Assembly: GCA_030407315.1 (NCBI GenBank)
Contig: JALQPE010002726.1
Coordinates: 60,588 to 124,587 of the forward strand
Direction: 5' to 3'
DNA: 64,000 bases
DNA from: Asparagopsis taxiformis
Lineage: Eukaryota > Rhodophyta > Florideophyceae > Bonnemaisoniales > Bonnemaisoniaceae
Numbering within the stretch: the first letter of the stretch is position 1; every line of letters begins with the position of its first letter. Positions 18,638-29,313 of this stretch are shown here, one piece after another. Under the pieces are notes generated by a model that did no database searches, was not told the origin of the DNA, and saw only the letters and a program-made list of their open reading frames with translations. A program made the translations under genes and the position numbers.

Positions 18638-20672
18638 TTACCGGCCCATTTCTACTCTGCTCTCAACAGTTATGACCGGTACTGGTGTAGAGCCAAAAGA
18701 CGCCACAGCACTATCTTCAACTTCTTCCTTGCTCTCGGTTGGCGCTGATGGTAGATATCCTTTCCTCCTGTGAAATCGGTTCCACAACAACAGCACCAAT
18801 ACGGCGGAAATCAACGGTGGCAACACCACAATTACGCAAGGGATAAGTACAATTATTGGTCCGATATTTGTAGGAGGACTTGCTGAACAAGCAGTTGGTG
18901 GCACTTGAGAGTCAATCAACTCTCTCAACTGTATGCGGAAACATTCTAATTTGGTCAGCAATTGTTGATGGCACCGCAACCTCCAGCTCGCAATCGATCA
19001 TTACTTGTCGACTTACTGTTCCATTGATACGGAGCCCTATCAATTCGCGATCGATCTGTTTCCTTCGCGAGATATTTACCTCGGAATTGTAAAACCATCC
19101 AGCATTGAACTGATACAAGTCCTCCCTTGTCTGAAAGATTGTCAAATTTTCTGTGCAACTCGACCGGTAAATCGCACCAGCATGTTAGACGATAAGCCAT
19201 CAATGATTCAAACCATCCCTTCAATCTCACATACCACAACTCAACCTCTTCTCAATTAGGAACTTAGCACTGGAATCGTACGTAACCGAAAACTTGACTG
19301 GATTGTTCGGGTCTTCTACCCATGCAATACATTCTAGAGCACTGTCACATCTTTTCCATGGAATGTCAGATTCATTTCTTCCGTTAAACTTGGTTCCATC
19401 GGCGTTGACTACAAATAACAAACCAGTTACAATGATGTCAGCCATACGTGGACGTGATGGGGCTTGCAAACGGTGCAAAAAATGATCGCTTAAAATACCT
19501 GTGATATTCCATATGGCTTCTAGAGAAGATTCCTTCAGGACGGAATATAATTCAAGTTGGTTGCGCGAGAGCGAGTTTACAGCTTTCCTCAGCTCTACCT
19601 TTTCTTGAAGGAATATAAAGTTGACCACCGCTACTTCGTAGAACAATGTAAATATGGCAACATAAGCTAGCACAGATATTCTGAACAGGGTCATGGCCAA
19701 ATCATGTCTCGTCGCAACAGATGATAGATCCTTCCTTTGCTTCGGCATCACAGGATCTGTCGGGGATACATCTTGTTGGGTAACTTGATCTTCTTGAACT
19801 GACGGTGGCATGTCAACGTCAACTTGAAAATCGATTATGGATGATGCGTTTTGCTTTCGACGTTTCCTTCGTTGACGAGCTGCTTGCACCACAAGATTAT
19901 TTTCGTATGCCAGGGCGTCATCTCGTTCACCAACGAAAATGAAGAAAGTGGTAATGACTGACAGTCCTTTATAGAATGGGAACCGGTACGTTATCGCAAT
20001 GGACACGATTATGAACATGAGGAAGAATGAGGCGAAAATAGCCCAGGAACTGAAGCGGAATGGTTTGATAAGCTGGTAGAGAGGGCCTTGGATGGAGGTG
20101 CTAGTCATTGGTTTCTCACCGATGACAATGATTTGGTTCTCAATGAATGAAGCACTTGGGGTATGATGACACATGCGCTGTGGTGTCTGGAGAAGCATGC
20201 CTGTAAGAGCGAATTGGTATCCACGAGAGGCCATAATATTTGTAAAGTCAACGAGGCCATTGAATGAACATTGCTGCTCATGTCCGGCCCACATACAATA
20301 TGCGTCGCGACTTGAGGTGAAACTGTGTATATCAAAGGATATTCCGTATGCGGATGGATGTAATCTGTGGGGCTTACCGCATTTGAAGGGTTTCTGAAGG
20401 CGGGTGGCCTGCGGAGAGTTGTTGAAAACGCGGGTGTCGAAATCCATGAAAGGCTCTTCGCGGATGAAGATGAAACAAATATCTCGTCTGCATCGCTCGT
20501 ACTCTTCTTCGTGGTCGAAGAGTCTGGAGAGACAGTTGGAGCCTTTGGAACGAAATTTCAGCAAAGCGGCCGCATCGTGGGCCTCGCAGTCATATTCGCC
20601 AGAGGTCGGGCGGGGGTCTGCGCGTGATAAGGCAAGGAAAGGGATGAGATAGAAGGGTAGAACGAGGAGCAT
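18638..20672 (-). CDS. Multi-pass receptor-like membrane protein, glutamate-receptor-like topology, three exons
   Basis: Spliced CDS complement(18638..18928, 19017..19150, 19235..20672), 620 codons. Introns are 19151-19234 (donor GTATGT, acceptor CACAG) and 18929-19016 (donor GTAAGT, branch CTGAC, acceptor ACAG); both keep frame. The order is signal peptide (1-18), a cysteine-rich extracellular part, a helix at about 209-229, a short hydrophobic segment at 236-248, and a basic loop. A long helix at 326-355, a second extracellular part of about 190 residues, a last helix at 546-572 and an acidic tail follow. This S1-M1-P-M3-S2-M4 order resembles ionotropic glutamate receptors, but the linker before M3 is far longer and I see no SYTANLAAF motif. 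The function is therefore not assigned. Confidence 0.7.
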
Positions 20673-20834
20673 CACGAATTGGGGAACAGGACGAGGAATT
20701 GTCGGGCGCTGAGCGGGGATGTTGAAGGACGCATAGTGGTTAATGTGCTGGAGACAAAAGCACGAGATGGGGACGTGTGATGTGAAAGACTATCGTTGTG
20801 GAATGATCGAAGTGGAAAATTACTTTTTAATTAC

Positions 20835-21464
20835 TCAATTGTCTAATCTCCTCATGGTAAATCTTCCGATTGCATTGCCTGCAAACGGTGGCTGATTCAG
20901 GGGAGCAATGTTCTCTCTTGGATCGGTCGGCTGGTTGGGCGAGGTAAGCATCGGTCCCGAGTCAGTTCCAGCGTCATACACGAGGAGATCGCCGCTAAGG
21001 ACGTTAATGAACTGGCCATTGCTATTGGTGAGGGCGCGGTTGGCGGTGGCAATGAACCAATCGGGGGAGGGAGCGACCATAGTAATGAAGGAGAAATAAT
21101 TTGTAGAGCAATCGACGTTTAGCCTCAGATTGACTGTGTCCACTGCGTCAGGTGCAGGACCAACCTTGACGTCGCCTACCATGTCACCGGCGGCACTCAA
21201 CTCCTGTTGCAGAACGAATGTGGCACCAGTTTCGGCTACCATTTGAACACCACGCGTGGCATAGCCGCGCAGGACGAAGGATGAGAATCGGCCTGAATGG
21301 GCAAACGCGACCACCGGGGAGAAATGTGCACCGAAAGGTAGTGGACCGAATGTGGCAGGCGTCCAATTAGTGATGATTCGTAGACGATAAGTTGCAGTGC
21401 CTGTACATGATTGTGCCGAAGCTGACGACAAAAGCAGGACGAGAGCAACGATTAAGTGAAACAT
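20835..21464 (-). CDS. Secreted spondin-domain protein
   Basis: 209 codons, single exon, ATG at 21464. A signal peptide (MFHLIVALVLLLSSASAQ) precedes one spondin-N-type domain that fills the mature protein. Family-typical stretches are NWTPATFGP and GAHFSPVVAF near the start, then VAPSPDWFIA, YDAGTDSGP and SPNQPTDPRENI. In animals spondin domains belong to extracellular-matrix proteins and bind metal, and single-domain secreted forms also exist in other eukaryotes and bacteria. It lacks the reeler and thrombospondin repeats of animal F-spondin. An adhesive or wall role is inference. The divergent CCAAT-rich region upstream probably holds its promoter. Confidence 0.88.
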   Translation of the reverse strand: MFHLIVALVLLLSSASAQSCTGTATYRLRIITNWTPATFGPLPFGAHFSPVVAFAHSGRFSSFVLRGYATRGVQMVAETGATFVLQQELSAAGDMVGDVKVGPAPDAVDTVNLRLNVDCSTNYFSFITMVAPSPDWFIATANRALTNSNGQFINVLSGDLLVYDAGTDSGPMLTSPNQPTDPRENIAPLNQPPFAGNAIGRFTMRRLDN

Positions 21465-22776
21465 TGTCAGGTGTATTAGACGAATGCGTCTGACGACCCG
21501 AGTTGTTTAATGTGTTTATATGGAGCACGAGACGTATCGATGGCGAGGAGCGTAGAAAGAAGTGTTGCAGAACCACGTGGCGAGAAGAGCAGACAAAGTA
21601 TGCTACGCTCGCCACTGTCGCGAGCACTTGAATGTGTTTTCTACGATGGCACGTTGTCTTTGTCGGGTAGAAACGTCATCATTCAACTGTAAATCGTCCG
21701 CATCTCAGATCGGTTTCCACGTAATGATTGGGAGGATAGATCATACTGGTATTACTAGCCAATCAAATCGCTTGCGCGATAAGACACGTGCTTTCCTCAA
21801 ACAACGACTCGGCCGATACCCACGTGGTCATCTTGCGCCACACCTTCTATTACCTGCCTCTTCGATCTGATTGGCTTAGCGCTTGTTTTCGGTCGTTTCG
21901 TATCATAACCAACTTAGTCCACAACATCAGCTGTAGACCGATTACAAACTCGCATTGTCGAAGGACAAGAGCATTAACGACTGAAAGTGAGCGCTTTCAT
22001 CAGCACTTCTCATCCTGACTGGTCGTGATACCTTGCCACGTGACCGCCTTCGCACTCATCAGTACAATCCAATCAATAATTCGCGGGAGGATGGATGGTA
22101 GCGAATGCTGTTCGAAATCTAGGATTTTATATCGAAAAATCAGTAATTTGACCAATTACATCCTCAGTAATTTCGCTAGCACTTCCCGTTTTACCTAATA
22201 GTAGTCGTTATTTCCGAAATACACCTACCAAAATCGAAAATATTTTGGTTTTCTTAAAATACTGATATATCCCTCAATGTCGAATAATCAAACCATTACA
22301 TCAGCACATTACAGCAATTAGCACATTCAGAATTTAACCAACGCCGCCGAGCCGGCAGTCACAGAATAAAGTTAAGGAACTACCCTCATCATTAACAGGT
22401 TATGGACCCAGCCGCTCACGCGCTAACGATCTCACCCGCCCACCATCCCCCGGCGCAGCTCGCGGCGACCCGCTAACTCTCGCACACCGCAACATTACTC
22501 CGACAACTCCTCGCGCCGCGCGCTGCGCGAATCGGTCACTCCTCCGAAGCCGTCAACTAACCCTTGATCACCACATTACCGACCTCTCCAACCAAACCCT
22601 AATCGAACTCGATCCATCCACCCCCTCCACTCCACAATGACTGACTCAACGCCCCACCAAACCTCACTCCATCATCCCTACCCCCACCCCACCTCTCCCC
22701 CACGCCCACCCTCTTTACGCTTCGATATTACCCTTCTCACCCAGAAAAACCTCATTCAATGGTGCCATACTGTCGA
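21465..22776. other. Intergenic region with scattered CCAAT boxes
   Basis: No supported ORF. At least five CCAAT/ATTGG boxes lie between about 21720 and 22160, downstream of which the sequence turns first AT-rich and then C-rich (22400-22750). It is probably the promoter region of the spondin gene plus the flank of the dispersed repeat that starts at 22777. Confidence 0.45.
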
Positions 22777-23297
22777 GAGAACGCGATAGTGAGGGAGATG
22801 GGTGATCGACGATATGCTGACAGGTATTTTTTATTCTGGCTGGATACGTATTTCATATTCTGGCTGGATACATATTCCGTATTCTGGCTGGATACGTATT
22901 TCCTATTCTAACCGGGTATTTATTTCCTATTCTGACCAGATATGTATTTCCTATTCTAGAGAGACGTATTGTATACCAGCAGTTTCGTAAATGAGAGAAT
23001 AAAATACGGTCCGATATGGGCCCTGAATTTACCATCCGCTGTAATTTCTTCCCTCCCGGTTTTCGCTGATATATTGTATACTGGATGCCGGGTCCTAGTA
23101 TTCCGCCAAACGTACTAGAGAAAGTGGATGTCAGGCCCTAGTATTCCGCCAAATGTACTAGAGAAAGTGGACGTCCGCATCCAATTTTTTTTATTTTTTT
23201 GGACGCGGACGTTCATTTGTTATAGTAAATCTCGGGACGGACTAGGACCCGTACTAGAGAGACTGGACGTCCGCGTCCACTTCCGAAAACACAGACG
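22777..23297 (+). repeat. Dispersed minisatellite-bearing repeat, left copy
   Basis: This 521-bp block is repeated in inverted orientation at 52069-52912. It contains about five 24-bp units (GGCTGGATACGTATTTC core, 22837-22960) and two 43-bp units (23083-23168). The right copy has ten 43-bp units, which accounts for most of the length difference. Flanks differ at both ends. The outer ends (GAGAACGC and CGTCTGTG in the right copy) are not complementary to each other, so it is not an obvious TIR transposon. No coding capacity. Confidence 0.85.
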
Positions 23298-24072
23298 CTG
23301 GCAATAGTCGGAGAACTGCTGTTCGTCCAGTACGAGCTAGACAGTGCTCGCAAATGCCAACCGGGTACAAAGCTCTCTTTTTGCCAAGTCAGGACTACGC
23401 CTTCTCCTCACTGGCGAGGACTGCAAACGGCAAGTGCCGCATCTGGACTTCATGTATCCAGGTCCGGACAAGAAGGACAAGAAGAAGTATTGGGGAACGC
23501 CAATGCCGAACCCAAACTTCGCCATCCTGGCGACTGGTGCAGTCAGCTCTTGCCTCCTCGTTCGCCCGCGTTCGCACGTCTACCTGAACTGGCCTACAAG
23601 TATGGCTTCACAGCTATTGCCAGCTCTGAACGCTAAGGTCGTTCACATCCCGCCGTTCTCCGTCATGTTCAGCCGTGGTGATTTGGAACACGCTGGTCCT
23701 GGATGGTCCGACCACAGGGAGAATACCAAGGAATTCGACGATATCGACCTGGAATCGGCGGGTGGAGAGCGTGACCCCCGTAATATCTATGGACATTACC
23801 TCCGCATTCACAGTATGGCCATTCGTGAAGGGAACCAGATGGTCAACGATCTCGTATTCACACCTGGTGGACCTGCACCGTACATCGCGCCGTACGACTC
23901 CGCCTACGCTGCGCCAAGTTCGTCGGACAGCGAGGAGGAGAGCGACGACGACAGCCAAGATGGTGGTGAACAGGGCAACCAGGACGGGAGCGAAGATGGC
24001 AGCCCGCCGGGGAGCCCCAGTAGTAGTAGCAATTCGTCTTCTGATAGTGAAGAAACAGAAAGTGAAGAGTAA
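23298..24072 (+). pseudogene. 2OG-oxygenase-like ORF, 5'-truncated and frameshifted
   Basis: The frame open from 23344 to 24072 has no ATG before 23452, yet conserved sequence (GLRLLLT) begins earlier. The preceding stretch (ELLFVQYELD...) is in another frame, joined near the TCTCTTTTTGCC tract, so a frameshift is likely. The coding match ends at the edge of the dispersed repeat. It shares with the downstream ORF the GLRLLLT block, an H-x-D (HLDF), the PPFSVMFSRGDLEHAG block and a downstream YLRIH. The H-x-D...H pattern and the RGDLxHAG sequence suggest a double-stranded beta-helix 2-oxoglutarate/Fe(II) oxygenase. The tail is acidic and serine-rich. A perfect GTAAGT donor overlaps the stop codon, but joining it to 24239 does not keep frame. 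Confidence 0.6.
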
Positions 24073-24238
24073 GTTTAGTTCTAGAGTACTTAGCATGCAG
24101 CTAGAACTAACTCTTCTAACTCATAAACATCTCACTATTGAACAGCATCTCCATACCTACTAAGCTAGCAGTACTATAGGCCTATACTACGCTATAACTT
24201 GGGGTATTACCCCTATTGCCTAATACTTCTACTCCTAG

Positions 24239-25972
24239 TTAACGGACGAGACTGGTACCCCCAACCGTCCTGTCCAAGCCGCGCAGGAGCAGGTCTCACC
24301 GGCTTCGCAGCCTGAGCCTGCGACTCCGGCTGCCGAGCAGCATCCTGCTGCTCCGGCCCCCGCTGTCGAAGCTTCCCGTTCTGCATCTGCTAGCAGTTCG
24401 GGAAGCTCCAGCGATGACAGTTTCGTCCCTTCACCGTCCGGTGGGGTTGGACAGAAGACGGTTGTGAGGATTTCGACGGAGGGCCCTACTCCCGAAAATG
24501 TGGTCGAGGACAGGTCGGGTGGACAGGGAGGTAGCAGTGCGAAAGACGGTGCAGATCCTGACGAAGATGTCATTGAGGTCAGTGATTCTGCACCGTCCGG
24601 AGTGGAAACTTCTGGGAGGAAAGTGATGCCCAGAAGGAGTACCCGCCTGCAAGCGAGTCGTTCCGGTCGTGGTGGAACGGCGGGTGGTGCTATTGAGGTA
24701 GTCGAACTGGAGAGCGCCCCCGAGGATGCGGGTGAAAACTCCATCCTCGGGAAGCGTAACTTGGAAGCAGCTTCTGCGACGCCCGAGCCTTCTACCAAAA
24801 AGAGAAGAGTCGGTGAGACTTCTTCGAAGTCGTCGTCAAAGAAATCCAAGTCGGCTTCCAGAGGTCGCTCTCGGGAGCCGGTTCTCCAGTTCGACGACGC
24901 CCAGGAGAATCCCATTCCCGACAGTATCGTCGATGAGAATGTGGCCGCCGTTCTCCCCAGCGCAATTGCGTCTGGCAGCCGGATGAAGTACTATATGGAA
25001 AGTACGACGGTGGAGACGGTTCGGGCGGAAATGAGGGTGGCAGCATTCCAGGCAGCTGCATCGCCGGGAGCTGAGGAAACGGTGGTGGAACAGTACTTTG
25101 CGGTGAAGCGGGCGTTTCTGGAAAACTTGGGGGTTATTGTTTTGGAGCGCTTATTGGAATCGTCCACGGCTGGGAGTGCGACGCATGAGCTGTTCGGTCA
25201 CTTCGCTAGGCAGTTCCCGCTGGTTGAGGAGGTTGAAAAACCCTCCCAGCAGTCTGATTCTAATGATGACGACAGGGAACCACAGGAAGAGCCGCCAGCT
25301 TTTGCAAAGCCCGGCTTCGATCCTTCGCCGTGGCAGTTCATCCACAACGTGGGTGTTGCGGCAGGCCGCATCGATGGAGTTCGTGGGCGCCTCTCTCTGC
25401 CGCGGCGTGAGTTGTGCGATAAGCTGGAGGAGGGCAATTTGGAGATGTATAAGAACAAGTTGGTGGCAGAGCTTGCTCTTGGTGTTTGTGCGGAAATTCT
25501 CAAGTTGGGAATGGAGGGTGAGGATCCTGTCTTCTTCCCGAAGACAGGATTGCGGCTGCTTCTTACAGCAGATGGGGCTGCGGACCAGGATGGACACACG
25601 GACTTCAAGGTATCGACGAATAGTGTTGGCAGTCCTACCAAGTCTCCATCTTATTTCATGATGTCGAGCGGAGCCGATGGGTTCTTTACAGTAGTTGCCC
25701 CTTATAGTCATGTATGCCTGGTCAATCCGGACGCCGATATGTGGAAGGTTCCCCCTCTCACCTTTTGGGTGCCACCCTATTCCGTATTGGTTGGTCGCGG
25801 TGACCTTTACCATTACGGGGTCGGCTTCAGCCGAGGAGATCTTCCTGCAGGCGAAAAGCTAGTCTATGGCCTGCCCACGCGCGGCCACATCTACTTGAAG
25901 ACGGAGAAGGACGTCCTCACGGACTACATCCACACCGTCGAATATTACAAGTACGATAGGAGCAATAGATAG
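24239..25972 (+). CDS. 2-oxoglutarate/Fe(II) oxygenase-like protein, possibly transposon-borne
   Basis: The frame is open from 24239, just after a pyrimidine-rich TCCTAG that looks like a splice acceptor, to 25972. There is no ATG until 24626, so the first exon may be missing. The N-terminal third is disordered (Ser/Ala/Pro-rich, acidic patches, then a basic KKRR/SKKSKS patch that could be a nuclear signal). The C-terminal 200 residues form the conserved part: GLRLLLTADG, HTDF (H-x-D), VAPYSHVCLV, VPPYSVLVGRGDLYHYG (distal His) and HIYLKT. It is a paralogue of the broken ORF just upstream. The oxygenase assignment rests on the motif pattern only, and the substrate is unknown. Both genes sit in repeat-rich DNA. 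Confidence 0.6.
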   Translation, partial: LTDETGTPNRPVQAAQEQVSPASQPEPATPAAEQHPAAPAPAVEASRSASASSSGSSSDDSFVPSPSGGVGQKTVVRISTEGPTPENVVEDRSGGQGGSSAKDGADPDEDVIEVSDSAPSGVETSGRKVMPRRSTRLQASRSGRGGTAGGAIEVVELESAPEDAGENSILGKRNLEAASATPEPSTKKRRVGETSSKSSSKKSKSASRGRSREPVLQFDDAQENPIPDSIVDENVAAVLPSAIASGSRMKYYMESTTVETVRAEMRVAAFQAAASPGAEETVVEQYFAVKRAFLENLGVIVLERLLESSTAGSATHELFGHFARQFPLVEEVEKPSQQSDSNDDDREPQEEPPAFAKPGFDPSPWQFIHNVGVAAGRIDGVRGRLSLPRRELCDKLEEGNLEMYKNKLVAELALGVCAEILKLGMEGEDPVFFPKTGLRLLLTADGAADQDGHTDFKVSTNSVGSPTKSPSYFMMSSGADGFFTVVAPYSHVCLVNPDADMWKVPPLTFWVPPYSVLVGRGDLYHYGVGFSRGDLPAGEKLVYGLPTRGHIYLKTEKDVLTDYIHTVEYYKYDRSNR

Positions 25973-26827
25973 CATACCAGAAGTATTAAAACCTATACTA
26001 CTGTTCCCTGTTATAAAGTTCTGTCTTTCTCATCTCAACATTGTTACCTTAGCCCACTTTTCAATTTTCATCTATACATCTGGCCTTCATCTCATAGTTT
26101 AGTGCTACTCAGCAATCAGCAGATTGCTTGCTACTTTTTTAATATTAGTCTACAACGTTGTATGATTTTACTAGCTAGGCCGTAGGGGGAGACTAGTTTC
26201 AACCCTTGACAACGCGCAGATTTCGACTACGAGAGCCGTCGCTGTGATAAATTCTAGGTAGAATTTTCATCTATCTTCCCACCTACACTAGGCTACCTAT
26301 ATATATACAGGGTATACACTGAACAGAGACCACGTGAGGTAAAATACTCCTGAGAGCTGCTCACAGCCGTACAGACCTTTGCTGAGCAATTTTCCCGACT
26401 TCACACTTCGCTTCTCACCTTTACCAAGATGGGAGAAGGACGAAACTCTCTGCTGCTTACAGCCGAAGCCGTTTACCAGGGTTCCTTACAGCAAAGTCAT
26501 CGTAACGATGACTTTTCTGTCAGCATCCCCGGTAAACGGCCCGCACTGTAATGGGGTGACTGCTTCTCCTACATCGCTCTCTTACTGGTGTTTTACATGC
26601 TGCGTTGCTACGCAATTTCTCACTCACATCTTTCTAGTTTCTCTTCTTTTCATATCCATAGGTATAGCAGTAGAAAAGTGGATAGTTTGCACTCCAGGCC
26701 GCAGATGCCTTCCTGCAGTCATGTCACGATTGTTGTAGTGTAGTCTATAATATCTAGCGCTCTTGGAAGATGATGCATAGTCTATTGTCTCTACCAATGC
26801 GTGTTTACTCAAATCTATCAAAGTAGC
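25973..26827. other. Gene-free spacer, AT-rich
   Basis: No supported gene on either strand. The composition is clearly more AT-rich than the island that begins at 27028. A short TATATATATA stretch lies near 26298. Confidence 0.4.
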
Positions 26828-27027
26828 TCAGTTAGCTGGCCAATATTTTCTACCATAGTCGGCAAATATCTCCTCATCAGCTTCAACGTCTCTGGTCAGA
26901 ACGACCTTGACAGTATGGGGATTCTTGATATTTGAAGCAAAGTCCGGTTTGTCTATGGCGTCGCCTTGTCGAAAATCGGCTGACTGTGTTCGACTCACCT
27001 CGGTCGCTTTCTCCGTTCCATCAATGA
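26828..27027 (-). pseudogene. SET-domain C-terminal fragment cut by an LTR
   Basis: The minus-strand frame ends in DVEADEEIFADYGRKYW, the C-terminal signature of SET-domain lysine methyltransferases (F-x-D-Y-G then an aromatic pair). About 66 residues remain. Upstream coding sequence is replaced exactly where the TGTAGTATACGTGG end of an LTR begins (27028). The frame runs on into the LTR only by chance. The catalytic NH-C-N region is absent, so this piece is not functional alone. The rest of the gene should lie at another place in the genome if the LTR insertion split it. Confidence 0.6.
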
Positions 27028-27161
27028 TGTAGTATACGTGGCAATTCCGAAATTGCAAATATTTACGATTTCCGCGGAATTCGAATTTCGGCGGACACGA
27101 CCGGCGACAGCAATGCACGAACATTGCTGGCGCATGCGCGCGCGCAGCCGGCACACGTGTG
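27028..27161 (+). mobile_element. LTR-A fragment (first 134 bp)
   Basis: Starts TGTAGTATACGTGGC and matches the beginning of the full LTR-A at 31824-30890 (minus strand) and the decayed copy at 45718. It stops where LTR-B begins, so LTR-B inserted into it or recombined with it. Confidence 0.75.
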
Positions 27162-27970
27162 TGTGGTGCAATTCAAGTTGGTCGATGGAATCGATGCGAG
27201 CGCGCGCGTTTACTTTAGTCCGCAAGCATCCGTTTGAGTTAGTTTAGTAAGCGAGCGTACGCGTGGCGTCTTGATTACGTGTCACGGAGCGTCAATGCGA
27301 GCGCGTGCGCGCGTACGTTGCCACGAAATCGCGAGCCGCGCCACGTGTAGCGATTTCCGCGAATTTCCCTTTATTTTCCCTTTTTGGGTTTTTTATGACG
27401 AAAGTCTTTTTCCCAAAATATTTCCCTTTTTGCGTGCGAGCGTGCGGCCGCCGCCGGCCGGCCACACAAGGACAGCCTGTCCCAAGTAAGTTAGCTATTA
27501 GTGGTCGCATGGCTTCGCACCCTACCAATAAACAGTCAGCACTTTCGCAGCTACGAGTTAAGCGTTGAGGGCGTCGCGAGGACCGATTGCGTTACGACGT
27601 TGCGTGCGGATTGCTCACGATCGCCGACGTACGTGCGCGCGCGCCGCGTTTACCGACCGTCGAATTGCGTCGCACCGCGAGACCGCGTGTTGCGTCGCAT
27701 ACCGCTAGGCCAGGGATTTACGACCCCTGCGTGGACCGTGTTGAGCTCGAGTTTACTCGGTGATCTCACCCTGAGATCACGGCTTGCGTCGGCCCGCGAA
27801 TCCCGTGTTGCGATCGACCCTGCGCGTTCCGCCGTTGTACCACCCGATCGCCTCCGCGACCGCGCGACGTGCGAAACGCAAGTTCACGAGCGCGTTACGG
27901 TTCAACACGCCCTGACAAGGCAAGCGATTCTAGAACTCTCTTAGTGACCGCCATCCCGGCTGGTCCTACA
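27162..27970 (+). mobile_element. LTR-B, plus orientation
   Basis: 809 bp from TGTGGTGCAATT to TCCTACA (TG...CA ends). It is matched in inverted orientation by 29314-30112. Two bases after its end comes TGGTCTCTCGACCTAGAA, a primer-binding-site-like sequence. The same sequence follows the end of LTR-A. The sequence is GC-rich with many CpG-containing GCGC/CGCG words. Confidence 0.8.
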
Positions 27971-28160
27971 ACTGGTCTCTCGACCTAGAATTGCGCGAAC
28001 CGACGTGCGAACTCAGCGAAGAACAGAAACTCCGCTTGGGGAAACACGGGACGCCAAACCTATCGCTTACTCTAACTTTCCCTTTCTCCGTTCGTCGTGC
28101 GCGACAGCGAGGGCGATTGACGCGTGCGCGCGTATCGCTATCCCGGAAGCGGTGCTATAG

Positions 28161-28430
28161 CCCTGGTGGACATTTTCAAGGTTTTATGGAGCACATATGG
28201 ATGATTCCATTAACCTCTATGTATGCTCCAAATACGAGGTGAATGCTCCAGACAGCATCACAATATATTCGTGAACTCCTCCACTCAGCATGGTTTTGAC
28301 CCCCCAAAATTTTATTGAATAAAAATAATTTTCCCGAGGGCGGATATCCTCCACTCAACATGCTTTTGACCCCCTTGTACTCTTATCCACCTCCAAAAAT
28401 ACTCAAAATACATACAAATGTCCACTAGGG
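28161..28430. mobile_element. MITE with 15-bp terminal inverted repeats
   Basis: CCCTGGTGGACATTT at the left end and AAATGTCCACTAGGG at the right end are inverted repeats with one mismatch, enclosing 240 bp of AT-rich, non-coding DNA inside a GC-rich element. TAG flanks both sides, a possible 3-bp target duplication. The superfamily is not identified; a 3-bp duplication fits PIF/Harbinger-type elements but the sequence is not TTA/TAA. Confidence 0.65.
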
Positions 28431-28819
28431 TAGCCTCTCTGGTTTGTATAACTACCCTATCTCTACTACGACGGTTCGCAACGCGGAACGACGCGATCGA
28501 AGACGCAGCGCGTGCGCGCGCTAGTTCGCAACCCTAACGCGGGTTCGGCGGTGCCGAAAATATTGGGTTCGCGGACGATCGAGACCCGTCTCTGCGCGTT
28601 CCGAGCGAGGAAGAAGCCCTCCTGCGAGCGAACTCGTCCCCCTCACCCCTACTACGCGCGCCCGATACGCAGACAATTTTCGGGAAGCGCTTCCCTTTTT
28701 ACTTGCCAATTTTTCGACGCGCCGACGCGAGACTTTGACGCGCGCCGAATTCCCCTTTCTCCCTTCCCATCATCCCTTTTTCCCTTTTCCCTAGGCGACG
28801 ATCGAACGCGACCGCGCCG

Positions 28820-29313
28820 ATGGATCCCCCTACGCGCGAGCGATCGAACGCGCCGACCGAACCGCCGCCAGTCGCGTCGCAAACGCACGCTGTCGACGCA
28901 CTGGTCGCTTCACACATCCCTGACCCTACCGCTTCCCCGTGGCCGCCGCTACCGACGCAAGCGCTCGCGAGCATTGACGACGACGCGCAAACGTCCGAGG
29001 ATGGCGCCGCAACGAAGCGCGAGGCCGAGTTCCGCGTTTCCGACGTGCACGCTACGCCGTCCGCAACGCTTCCGAGCTTGGTTCGACAAGTAGTGGACGA
29101 CCCTACGTTCCAATGCATGCTCCAGGCTGAAGTACGAGCTGCAGTGGACCGCGCTATCAAAGGCCAATCACGTGGATTGACAGCTCAGATGAGGGCGCAA
29201 GTCCACAACCTAATCGTCACTACGATGGACTCCCGCGAGGAGCACAATATTGAACGCGCGAACGTCGCTGCGCGCGAAAACCGAACGCGAACCGCAGCGC
29301 GCGCGACCCCTAC
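28820..29313 (+). pseudogene. Gag-like ORF truncated by LTR-B
   Basis: The ATG at 28820 opens a GC-rich frame of about 165 codons with an Ala/Pro/Thr-rich start and a charged central part (VRQVVDDPTFQ..., RAAVDRAIKG). It is cut at 29314, where the inverted LTR-B begins; the frame is open for 85 more codons through the LTR only by chance. The position downstream of an LTR and a primer-binding-like site suggests retrotransposon gag. I see no zinc knuckle. Confidence 0.5.

Noticed and set aside
24068..24239. Intron joining the two 2OG-like ORFs (GTAAGT at 24068, acceptor at 24238)
   Set aside because: The exon phases do not match and a stop would follow. The two ORFs also contain the same conserved blocks, so they are paralogues rather than parts of one protein.
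28512..29093. 193-codon ORF overlapping the gag-like frame
   Set aside because: It is Arg/Pro-rich, typical of an off-frame reading of GC-rich DNA; the frame from 28820 is preferred.
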